From assembly GCA_943737045.1 (NCBI GenBank), contig CALSFV010000005.1, positions 1,426,001 through 1,490,000 of the forward strand: DNA of 64,000 bases, read 5' to 3'. Shown one piece after another: positions 36,197-46,675 of the stretch (within the stretch, counting starts at the first letter, position 1; every line of letters starts with the position of its first letter). This DNA is from Parapristionchus giblindavisi. Its lineage: Eukaryota > Nematoda > Chromadorea > Rhabditida > Diplogasteridae. The translations under genes were made by a program, and so were the position numbers. The notes beneath the pieces are model-generated. The model made no database searches. It was not told the origin of the DNA and saw nothing but the letters and a program-made list of their open reading frames with translations.

Positions 36197-39100
36197 ATGG
36201 GAGTTGGCCCTCTCCTCCTCCTCCTCGTGCATTTGCTGCTACTCGCACCTGCCGCTGCCTTGATCTCAACTTTCAACTATGTTCCACAGGTAATCTTGAT
36301 CTTGATGGGGTTCTAAGTGGATGCTTCGGTTTAGGGTACCAATCCGACGTTGTACGTGCCCGGTTTCGAACCGATAATGCACCTGGACCAGGCCACATTC
36401 GCGGATACGGTCTTCGGACAGGACCACGCTTACGTTGTAGAATTCTATGCTGATTGGTGAGTCGCAGATTCATATTTGCATATATTTAATTCATCAGAGA
36501 TATCGATTATTGATCTTATTTCGAACAAATTAAAAATGGGATGAAGAATCTTCGAGAAATTTTCCCGCGCACGCATTACAGAGAGCAAATGTGTCAGCAC
36601 TTATCATGTAAAAAGCAATGCGCAATGATCTTTTTTTTTCAAATTTATTTTGTGATTAAAGTTCAAAATGTCTAGTTCTATCTCTCATATCACTCGAGAA
36701 AATGGAGAATGAAAAATGAAACAACACGATGTTGGATAACGATCAAAACACTGTCCACACTTATCAGTATTATTCTGTCAAAGGACACATTGATTCGTAT
36801 GTGGCGATAGTGGGGGACACTCAATGATGATACTCGCACATTATTACATTTTATCACTTTATCGGGATGGACCACCGGATCGGTAGCGACATGAGATGGT
36901 GAAATAATGGGTAGAGTGTCCGACCGACTTTCTTGACAATTCACGCATGTGACTCGATAATATTTCAACGACATTGACATCAACCGAGGCCCTATGACCC
37001 GTCTGAATAATCATCATTTTGATTGGCATTTATCATCCATTATCAAACGACAAACGTGCACATTCTTTGGATTCTCGTGTCCTATCCCATTCTGTCCTCC
37101 TCACAATGGGGCGCGCTTATCTGCCATTGTCATATCAATTACCGCAATCAGTCACAATACATCGTTAACAACAACAATAGATCACGAGGCGAGATTCGAG
37201 AGGTGTCGGTGATTAAAAATGGCAACACGTGTTAAAGGGCGCATCTCGAGCGTATTTGAAACTCTGAAAATATGCTTGGGGTTTGATGCCTTAAAAGTTG
37301 TACTTTCAATGCCTATAACAAACTTCGAACATGTCATCAAGCAATATCAAATCTCCACCATTCTACCCGAACAGTCTTATTACGAAAAAAAACATCTTTA
37401 AAGAAGGCGACCCACGAGATTTGGGCTGCGCTATTGACATGAAGAGCGTGGACATAGGAAGTGCTATTCTGTTCTCTATTAGATTTGAGAGAGTGAGAGC
37501 GTAGCGCATGTGGCTCAGTGGTTAATAGTCAGCGCTTTTAACCGTGCCACGCGGGTTCAATTCCCGTTTGCAATTTTCTATACATTTGTCCTTCAAATTC
37601 AAAAACTCGCGCCTTTCCCTGGTGTATCAATGAACTTTAAGCCCGAATTACGGTATTCCGGGGCATCTAAAATTTTAGAGAAAATTGTTTTTGTATACAA
37701 GGAGATGTGATCTATAGTTCTGCCCGGCCAGTTTAGTCACGAAAAAACTCGTGGGTCCCCTTCTTTAAGCAGGTGTGGAAATGATAAGATCACTTACATG
37801 AGTCAAATGAAAAATCCTTTTGGGATAGTATATAAGAGAGTGTGTTATTAAACCTCTGGCGAAACAGCAAAATTTTGTCTCTTATTTGGAAATTATGTAT
37901 GTTGCAGAAAAGGCTTCTGAACGAGGGAGAGTCAAATTCTGTCATTGCCTATTTTCCATAATTTTAGTGCACATCCTAAATTAAGACCTAGGTCTCAGTA
38001 CTGCTCAATACCTCCTACGTGTCCCCATTGCAGGTGCGGTCATTGTCGTGCCTTCGCCCCCTACTACCGCTCATTTGCGAATCTCGTTTCTAATTGGAAC
38101 TCGATCGTCACGGTACGTCTCTCTCTCTTGATATACACTCTCTACCTCTACCTCTACCTCTACCTCTACCTCTACCTCTTGCCTCTACCTCTCCCTCTCC
38201 CTTTACCTCTACCTCTACCTCTCCCTCTACCTCTACCTCTACCTCTACCTCTCCTTTTTGCCCCTAGCTCTCTCTGTCTAACCACGTTCTCGTTCTTCCA
38301 TAATCTCTCTGGCACTCCTTACTAATTTATTGTGATTATGTGATTGGGAGCGATGCTGATAGGATAGGCAGAGAGGCATAACTTGATAAGGAAGTAAAGG
38401 TCGAGAGGGAGAGGGAGAGGGAGAGGGAGAGGGAGAGGGAGAGGGAGAGGGAGAGGGAGAGGGAGAGGGAGAGGGAGAGGGAGAGGGAGAGGGAGAGGGA
38501 GAGGGAGAGGGAGAGAGGGAGTGGAAAACACGCACTCGGCATATGAGCAAAGTTTACAGTGCACGTTTTACAAGGGATTAACTATGGGCGAAGGGAGAAA
38601 TAGAGAAGCCTCGGTCGCTTAAAGAAATGCTCTCTCGCCTTATTTGTCCGCGAGAGAACGTTGCCAGAGAATAGAGTTTCAAATTATCTTGGCGTGTACT
38701 GCTCTATGCTCTCTGGTCGGCTTTGAACAAAGGAATTAGTACGTGTGAGATAACGATCGTTCATAATGATTACTCTTTTGGGTCGCCTTTTTGTTCGAGT
38801 GATAAAGTTCACCTTTGTAAAAAGAGGCGAATCGAGTAATTGATACAAACGTCAGTAAACTGCATTAGAGTATTAGAGTTATACACTAGCCCCCCGAGGG
38901 GACAATGGTCCGTTTGCCAGAATGAACTTATGCTGTCAGCATTCAAATATCAAAGATCAATTCCAGATCGCAGCCATCAATTGCGCAGACAACTTCAACC
39001 AAGGAGCATGCAGAGACAATGGCATCACTCACTTTCCCATGATCAAGTATTTCCCGAGAACTGCACGATCTACCGATAATGCTATAGGTACTTAAGACTT

Positions 39101-41353
39101 AAAGTTAACTTAACTGACTTAACTGACTTAAGACTACTAAAGTGACTTAAGGGTAAGTACTAAGTAAGTTTGTTAAGATATGGAAGCACAGCACTCGGGT
39201 GAACTGCTCCGTGAGAGCCTACTTCGTCGTGTGGTCAATGAGTACGCGTACAATCGCTATCCCGACTGGCCGCCGTTCCATCATATCCAAGTGGAGGCAG
39301 CTACTACTTATGGTAAGTCTGGATTTTTAAGGGACGAGCTGCTTTGACCACACTCTCTCGCTTTCTTTGTCCGCGAGAGATCATTGTCAGATTCGAGAGT
39401 TTGAAATTAGGTCGGAACGCGCATTTATCTAGCAACATAGGTATTCTTGCTTCTCTGATTGTGAGAGATTTTTTAAATTAAAGAATACAGTCGACATCGA
39501 AAAAAAGTAAAGGGGATGAACGGATGAAATCTGAATGAATTCTTTCAAGTAATAAATAACTTGTGTTAAGTCTAAGTTAAGTATTAAGTCTAAGTTAAAT
39601 ATCAACAATAAGTGCTATTTAGGTGATCTCTGGACTGGCGTTGCTCCGTCTGCCAATCACATGGTTATCTATTTCGAGACTGCCGATGCTTTCGGTGCAC
39701 AGGTCAGCGTGAATTAAATACCTAACCCTAATCGTTATGTGCTCAACTAAGTCATTCAGTAGTTAATTAAGTCCTTCAGTACTTAACTAAGTCCTTCAGT
39801 ACTTATCTAAACCCTTCAGTACTTAACTAAGTCCATCAGTACTTAACTAAGTCCTTCAGAACTTAACTAAGTCCCTCAGTACTTAACTAAGTCCATCAGT
39901 ACTTAACTAAGTCCTGCTTAAGTTCCTACTCGACATGTCCTCTCGTGCGGGTATGATCGGAGCGAAGCGCGCCCTCGCAAACTCTCCATTGTCCACCATG
40001 TTGAGGTACGTTTCACTGTGACGATATCACATTTATCAGATCTGTAACATTCGATGTGTATATCGTTTTTAAGATCTATTAGACAAATAGCCCCATATAT
40101 TCGAACACTTTCACAACTTTCATAAGTTGCGAAGAAATGAAAATCAGAGAACACTTTCATCGACCTAATTTATGCTAATTAATTTAATTTTCTGATTTTC
40201 CCCTAATTTCTTCGCCTCTTTTGGTAACTTTTGAACACATCATCTACCGTGATACCGTAACCCCATCGATTCCGTTTAGGATCCCGTCATTCCCATCCGT
40301 TTCTCTGTTTCGTCGTGACCATCAGCAGGCCCTGTACATGCAGCCCTTCTCCAACAGAACTTATCTTGATATCGATTCCATCGTCACTTCTGACCGTATT
40401 TCACTCCATCAGGTACACTACGGTAGATCATCAATTATCGATTTTTTTTTCAATCGATAATATTTCCAGCAAATCTTGACCACTACCACTGCGCGGCCGC
40501 TCATCTCAACGACCACGGCCAAGCCTGTTATCGATTGTGCCTCCAATCCTGAGAGGTACGGTTAATCGTGTCAAGACCCGGTTTCGCTTGATAATCTCTA
40601 GAGCAGTTAATTTATTCGACTGAAAAAGATCACTGTGATTAGAGGGGATAACGCAAAAAGGGGGATTTTCTAGTGATGGTTCGACATGTTTCGGTTACGT
40701 TTCACATTAGTGGATCCCAGACGAGATCTTCGTTCTTTTTCTCAATGCAAAGCACGTTCAAAGTGCATCATCTCTCTGTATATCCACCGTTCTGTGTCTC
40801 CCTCTCCCTCTCCCTCTACCTCTACCTCTCCTTCTCTACCTCTCCTTCTCCGTCTACCTCTCCTTCTCCCTCTCCCTCTCCTTCTCCCTCTCCCTCTCCT
40901 TCTCTACCTCTTGCAATTCCGGGATCGTATTTCTCGCACACGCACACACACAACAAAAAGTGATGATTTACCGAGAAATGAACGAGGAAAAAAGAGAACA
41001 AATCATAGTGAGAGTGAGAGAATGCAGAATACAGTCACGATACAATACACGACCCTCTATTTCATCAGGAATATAAATGCAAATAAAAATAAAACCAATT
41101 CTTTAAAAGCTTGACCCAAGCTAATTTGAAGTTCCCTGATCTGACCACGCTCTCTCGATTACCTCATTTGCGAGAGAATATTGTCAGTGCGGAGTTTTGT
41201 GCTTGATAAGGGTCATTGTATTGTATTGTATAATAGAAGACTCGGAAATGGAAACAAAGACGAAAAGTATGCTATATGATATACTATGCTTTATTTTACC
41301 CCCGTTAGCCTGCAGAGGTAGAGAAATGAAGAGAGAGAGGGAGATAGGGAGAT

Positions 41354-41428
<75 letters not shown>

Positions 41429-44400
41429 TGAGAGTTAGCTTACATTGTAGCGGCGACTCACTGGCGACAAACCAACCAGCAAACATATACAGAGGGAAAG
41501 AGGAAAAAGAGGTATTAGAGAACCTTCTCAATCAATGAATCAATGAGAGCTGAGAGAATAGAATAGACAGATGGGGGTGAGGATCAGACTGAATTGGCGC
41601 CATTCTTACAGTTTCAAACGAACGATTTAATCATTAATGAAGTCCTTATCTCCTATAAATAAGTTATATGGTTGATGATTGATTGATTGATTGATTATTG
41701 ATTGATTATTGATCGATTGATTCAGATGTCGTGAAATGTACTACGTGTCGGAGACAGATATGCTCAAGGCAATGAGGATGGCCCTGTACGACGAGGTGAT
41801 CAAGACCGGAGACTACGTGGCTGCCGATAACTTCACCGCTCTTTACGACTTCGTCAGTCTGCTATCGAACGTAAGTCTAATGTTTTGATCACAAAAAGAT
41901 ACGAAAAAGGTGCGAGAGAAAGTGCCGAAAACGAGGAGAGATTTCTCTGCTTTTATTTTCTATTCGTGAATTTTGAACAGACAATAAGTAGACATTAGCA
42001 GATCGTGAAGTGGTGCACCACTCAATATTTTATTAACATAAATATTCTCTCCCAGACAAACACAGTGAGAGTTTAGTCAGAGCGGAGAGTTCCAAAATAA
42101 CGTAGGATATCCCTTTGTAGCCTTGACTAAACTTCATCCCTTGCAGCACTTCCCCGTCCTCTCCTTCTCTACCGATCTACGTGCGAAGAAGAGACGTTCG
42201 ACGTCCATCGTAAGTTGTGCTTACTTAGGGTTTACTTGTGGACTTAGCAGACTTAGCTGATTGGCTTAAAAGTCTTATGAAGTTAGCAGCCTTAACTTAT
42301 GGACTTAATAGACTTATGAACTTAACTTATGGCCTTAAAAGACTTAACAGACTTAACTTATGGCCTTAAAAGACCTAACAGACTTAACTTATGGACTTAA
42401 CAGATCCTGAAGAACAGTGAGCGTGCCCGAATGATCTTCGTGCATATGCGTGAATATCTCGATCAGAAGTCCTCACAGAGGTTCGTGTCTGTCGAGGATT
42501 GGAAGAGGCACTTTGATGACATTGAGGTTTTTTTTTATTTATTTTTTTTTATTTTTTAAGAATTACCTGTTTTTTGCTTATATTTTTATAAGGTTTTCAA
42601 GGATACTTTCGATTCAGAATTACCGTTTTATTTTACCATTCCTTATTTAAGAAAATAATGAAACATATCCGAAAACTGAGAAAACCTGCGAAATTCCGAA
42701 AAAAAAGATGAACCAAATTAAATTTATTGATTTTTTCAGCAAGTCTTCAACCATCCATTCCCTCTCAATTCGACATGGCAGCACTGTCAAGGATCTTCCC
42801 CTCAATTCCGTGGGTACACTTGTGGTCTGTGGACTACCTTCCATGCTCTTACTGTGCACACTTATATTGACACCATCAAGGTTTGATCATTATTTATATT
42901 TTCTTTTAAATTTATGCTATGTTGAAAAGTTAGCGGAGAAAACTCGCATCGTTGCACACCAGGGCTATTCGGGAAAAATATAATTTTCCGAAAAATGTCG
43001 GAAAATCTGAAATCAAAGTCATGTTCCACACACGCAATTTACCTTCATTTTTGTCGTTTAAAAAACTTTTTGAAACATCTGCATGATGATAAATATATAA
43101 ATATAATATTCTTGAAAGGTGCATTATTATTATTCATGTTTGTTCTCAAATCATTACAAGTGCTTTTCCGATTTCGATTTGAAGTGACCGTAGTTCTATC
43201 AGTGACAATATATTTGGACTTAATCATATTTTTAAAAATTTAATGATGAATCTTAAAATACCCTCCGAGGTCAGATAAATAAATTATTATTAGTAATGTA
43301 AACCATTCCAGGACGAGCAAGTGGACTCTCTGAAGCCACTCAAGTCGATCCAAGGATGGGTCAAATCATTCTTCGGCTGCGAACATTGCAAGAACCACTT
43401 CATGAACATGACTACCAAGCTGTTCCCGATGAACGAGAGACGAGTAAGTTATGAAGAGACGGTTAGACAGAGGAGAGAGAGAGAGAGAGTATGGAGAAAT
43501 GAGAGAATGGTAAAGTTATAGACAGTGAGAGAGTGTGTGATAATGAGAGAGCGCAGACAGTACCACCAGTGATATTATCTGTTTGTATCTTTACTGATCA
43601 GACATCATGGTCGGTTGGTGTTTACAGTTCTTACTCTTGACTCTTAGAATCCATCTTCTTCACTTTAATTGTGTGCAAGTGTCGACCATGGCGTGTCAAT
43701 TGTTTGAAACCTATTCTTTAAGCCCCCCCCCTACTCAAGTTACCAATTCAATCGAAAGAGTTGACAAACTTCTAAGCTGTCAAAGAGTCTTTGCAAACCC
43801 ACACATACTGCATACAAACTCACATGAGTCGAGAGAACACATCGACGCGTTCGGGGGACAACAACATGCACGATGATGCAACTAGGGAACTAAAGATCAA
43901 AGATCAAAGATATGTTCAGGTTCGCCATCCCCACGACATGATGACGTATCTGTGGCGTGCCCATAACATCGTCAATCAACGTCTACATGGAGATGCCACG
44001 GAGGATCCTCAGTTCGTGAAGACCCAATTCCCTCCACCCTTCCTCTGTCCTACCTGCCACTCCGGAGGAGCGTTCAGCAGACGACAGGTACGGTAGTCTT
44101 CCACTTGGGACCATACTATCGTAAACTGTCACTCGGGAAAATGCTCTTAGAAATAGGTTGTCTAACTGGACCATAGAAAGCGGTTAGCTGACTCCAAACT
44201 GTCTCAAAGACCCGTTGGATAGCAGTTTCTCGGTCGAGGTATAAACGGGAACTGGAGTAGGCTAGTAATTTCGGCACCTTTTCTCGTCTCAGATAATCAA
44301 TTGGTCAAATATGAGATGTTTTTGTCGTCAGTACAATAAGCCCTGGCCTAGCAGTGACCACCCGCGGGACTTCGTCAGCCCTGAATTACGGGTTGTACCT

Positions 44401-44504
44401 TCACTTCACAATAAGTCCCATTGCAGGTACGCAACTTCCTCCTCCGCTACTACGGTAGTATCGAGCCGCACAATCGAGTCGACCGACGCAGACTCCTCGC
44501 CTAG
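36197..44504 (+). CDS. Quiescin sulfhydryl oxidase (QSOX), complete, ~593 aa
   Basis: Sixteen exons, all in phase: 36197-36289, 36335-36456, 38034-38112, 38967-39087, 39178-39312, 39623-39702, 39923-40005, 40280-40412, 40470-40555, 41726-41870, 42147-42209, 42404-42526, 42740-42880, 43312-43443, 43920-44087, 44427-44504. Signal peptide GPLLLLLVHLLLLAPAAA. Thioredoxin domain YVVEFYADWCGHCRAFAP with the CGHC redox pair, then INCADNFNQGACRDNGITHFPMI. A second, redox-inactive thioredoxin-like region follows, then the FAD-binding Erv domain: TWQHCQGSSPQFRGYTCGLW, FFGCEHCKNHF (catalytic CxxC), AHNIVNQRLHGD, and a distal CPTC. QSOX uses O2 to make disulfides in secreted proteins. No C-terminal membrane helix is seen, so it is probably secreted or luminal. 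AATCAG just before the ATG could be a trans-splice acceptor. Confidence 0.96.
37231..37296. repeat. Hairpin MITE, family A, central deletion, in QSOX intron 2
   Basis: TTAAAGGGCGCATCTCGAGC, TTTGAAACTCTG, then TGCTTGGGGTTTGATGCCTT. The outer arms are kept but the GC-rich core is missing. It is followed by a segment (37296-37420) shared with 27828-27965. Confidence 0.5.
37503..37571 (+). repeat. tRNA-like sequence with A and B boxes in QSOX intron 2
   Basis: A-box TGGCTCAGTGG at 37511-37521 and B-box GGGTTCAATTCC at 37553-37564, with a good T stem (GCGGG/CCCGT). The acceptor strands do not pair well, so it is probably a tRNA-derived repeat or tRNA pseudogene rather than a functional tRNA. Confidence 0.45.
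38136..38262. repeat. (CTACCT/CTCCCT)n array in QSOX intron 3
   Basis: Hexamer CTACCT grading into CTCCCT, starting about 25 bases after the exon 3 donor. A short copy of the same repeat type as at 31.6 kb. Confidence 0.93.
38404..38519. repeat. (GAGAGG)n array in QSOX intron 3
   Basis: GAGGGA hexamers on the plus strand, the inverse complement of the CTCCCT array about 140 bp upstream in the same intron. The two could pair in the transcript. Confidence 0.95.
38618..38700. repeat. Hairpin MITE, family A, truncated
   Basis: Starts in the centre (AAATGCTCTCTCGCCTTATT) and keeps the right arm CGAGAGAACGTTGCCAGAGA...AGTTTCAAATTATCTTGGCG. QSOX intron 3. Confidence 0.55.
39327..39428. repeat. Hairpin MITE, family A, in QSOX intron 5
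   Basis: TTAAGGGACGAGCTGCTTTG, CACTCTCTCGCTTTCTTTGT centre, and CGAGAGATCATTGTCAGATT...GAAATTAGGTCGG right arm. It lies close after the donor of exon 39178-39312. Confidence 0.55.
39737..39915. repeat. 20-bp tandem repeat filling QSOX intron 6
   Basis: About nine copies of ACTTAACTAAGTCCTTCAGT with single-base variants, running to the acceptor of exon 39923-40005. Related ACTTAA/GACTTA repeats fill the introns at 39088-39177 and 42210-42403. Confidence 0.93.
40797..40912. repeat. CT-rich hexamer array in QSOX intron 9
   Basis: CTCCCT, CTACCT and CTTCTC units in the large intron between exons 40470-40555 and 41726-41870. Confidence 0.9.
41103..41215. repeat. Hairpin MITE, family A, in QSOX intron 9
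   Basis: TTAAAAGCTTGACCCAAGCT, AATTTGAAGTTCCCTGATCT, CTCTCTCGATTACCTCATTT, then GCGAGAGAATATTGTCAGTG. The right end is diverged. Confidence 0.5.
41327..41428. repeat. (GA)n microsatellite in QSOX intron 9
   Basis: GAGAGA dinucleotides with a few GGGAGATA interruptions at the left end. Confidence 0.95.
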
Positions 44505-46675
44505 ACTCACTTCACGATCCACTCATTCCTGATTACTGTACATATACCGTAGTCCAATATCACTCTACTCATCGATCAATTCCCAACCAAAATCCACACA
44601 AGCTTTTAATTCCCCATCGGGTATACGGTAGAATATTATTCCCTCCCATCTCATTTGTTCATTCTATTTCGTCCCTTAATGACTTAGGTGTACTTACGAG
44701 CATAAGTCGTAAGTTCGCTCGTAAGTTCAGCTAAGGTCAGCTAAGGTCATACTCATCCCCTACTCACAACCCCTACTCACAACCTCACGAACGGGTACCA
44801 TGCTGTATACGAGACTTAGCTGTGCGGCCTTAGAACTGGCCCTAATCAATGTGATCGACCCCTAAGGTCGTCCCCCCCCCTAGTTAGCCCTAATGAATGT
44901 ACTTAAGGTCTTAACGACCCCTAAGGTCGTGCCTTAAATGGCCCTAATGAACTTCCTCCCCTTAGGTCGGCTTCATGTCATATAAATCATCTATTCTTAC
45001 TGTAATATATATTTGCACATACCAAACTGTATTTGTGTATTGTATAGCAGAGAGTGTAGATAAATCAATTTCTTATTCTTATTTTTTATTCCATCATATA
45101 TATTATCAACGTGCATATGCACGAAGCGAGACAAACAATGGTAGAGAGTGAAAAAAGACTTCAAAAATATTTCAGTGATGAAAGGGATGGATTTGCGCGG
45201 GGTCTGTGGGAGGATCATATTATACATAGCAGGAAATGGGATGACATGAGGTTGATCAAATAGTCCGCTGCTAAGATAGCGATAAACAAACGTTATTCTT
45301 AAAAAGGTAATGGTGCTTGATCCTCTCCACCACGTTCTAATCGATATGTGAACTTTAAACGGGAGCAAAAACTGAAGCAAACACACTACACTCGCTTCGT
45401 TTCAATCAAAGATCAATGGTTTGATCAGGGGAGAGATTAGATTGGAGGAAGGGATGGATGGAGGGGAGATAGACAACTGTTAACAGAGTAACTGGCGCCT
45501 ATTGTGTTTGTTAGTTATAAACCACTTCGAGGAACTGTTTTCATGGAATTCAGCGATTTGGAGGGGAAACAGTGACTATTCGCCAGATTTTTGTGCAGAC
45601 AGACAAAAATATCACTTGGATGACACAAATTTGACGTTTTTCAGCCAGCGATACTCTACACAGAGTAAAATTCCCTGGCAACGTATCTTTACGGAATTCT
45701 TCCGTCATGGGTAATGGAATCATTTCCTTTTAGGTTAAGCCTTCATAGATTTTTCTGTGGGAGTACTAGAATTGAACACTGTCAAACGTTTGTTCCGGAC
45801 TCTGCCCACGTTTAGTTTAGAGGGGACAGAGTGTGACTCAGACTTCCTATGTGCTAAGAACATGAAAGAGCTGGGCAAACACATCAAAGGATTGACTATC
45901 TTCCCACGCTCGAGAAGACGAAGTGATTGTAGTGTGTTAAAGAATCACGGAAAGAACAAGCAAAAGAAGAGGTTGAATGGGGTCAGGCTGGGGACACGGG
46001 ATTTCTTGTCTACTAGACTATTTGACATTGTCTGGGGACATCAATGATTACTTACACAGACAGATAAATACTGTGGATTATGTGTACGTAAACTTCGTTG
46101 ATTTCAAATTTTGTAAAAGATGAAACACACCCTTGCAACTACTTCATCACTAGTAAAATTTAGTTCATTGATGTTTCCAAAAGATTGTTTAAATTTTCTG
46201 AAAAAATTTTTTTTTCATTTTTCGAAAATGTTTCGAAATATTTTTTCGCACCACTCTGCGCTCTCTCATTTTTGCGTGCACTCTCACCTTTTTTGCTACT
46301 TTTTCTCTGTCACATGGAAAAGTCTCTGTCTCTGTGAGAGCTGTCGGAAAGCCGCGAACTGATGCCACAACATGAAAATGATCTTGCGAACTCATCCTAC
46401 TCCTACAACACTCCTTGGTATCAATCTCATTCGCTTCTTTTTTCTTATCACACTAATCCCTATCAAATCCTCTTTGCACAATAATCTGTTGGACAATCAA
46501 ACAAGCACACAGAAATAGTAACACAATAAACTTTACCCAATGTCAGGCGTTCAATAAACACACACAACTTATATTGTATACACACTACGGACTAGAGAAC
46601 AAGGGATCGAGGGGGGGGGGGGAGGAGAAGAACACATACAATATCGATCTATGGGGATGATTATCGATTGATCAT
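44505..46675. other. Intergenic between convergent QSOX and isochorismatase-like genes
   Basis: 44690-44960 is rich in repeated AAGGTCGT/CCTTAA and TAAGTCGTAAG phrases, also seen near 49480-49590. A stretch 45486-46047 is open in one plus-strand frame except for a stop near 45712. It encodes two segments (70 and 96 aa) with no family I recognise. A poly-G run lies at about 46612-46621. No gene can be asserted here. Confidence 0.45.
45502..46047 (+). other. Uncharacterised open region, possible orphan exon pair
   Basis: Two same-frame open stretches, 45502-45714 and 45757-46047, separated by a stop. The first reads NSDYSPDFCADRQKYHLDDT near its middle. The second is basic (GKNKQKKRLNG). A possible very short intron (GT at about 45711, AG near 45747) joins them in another frame only. 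No homologue is recognised, no signal peptide is seen, and it may be non-coding. Confidence 0.15.
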
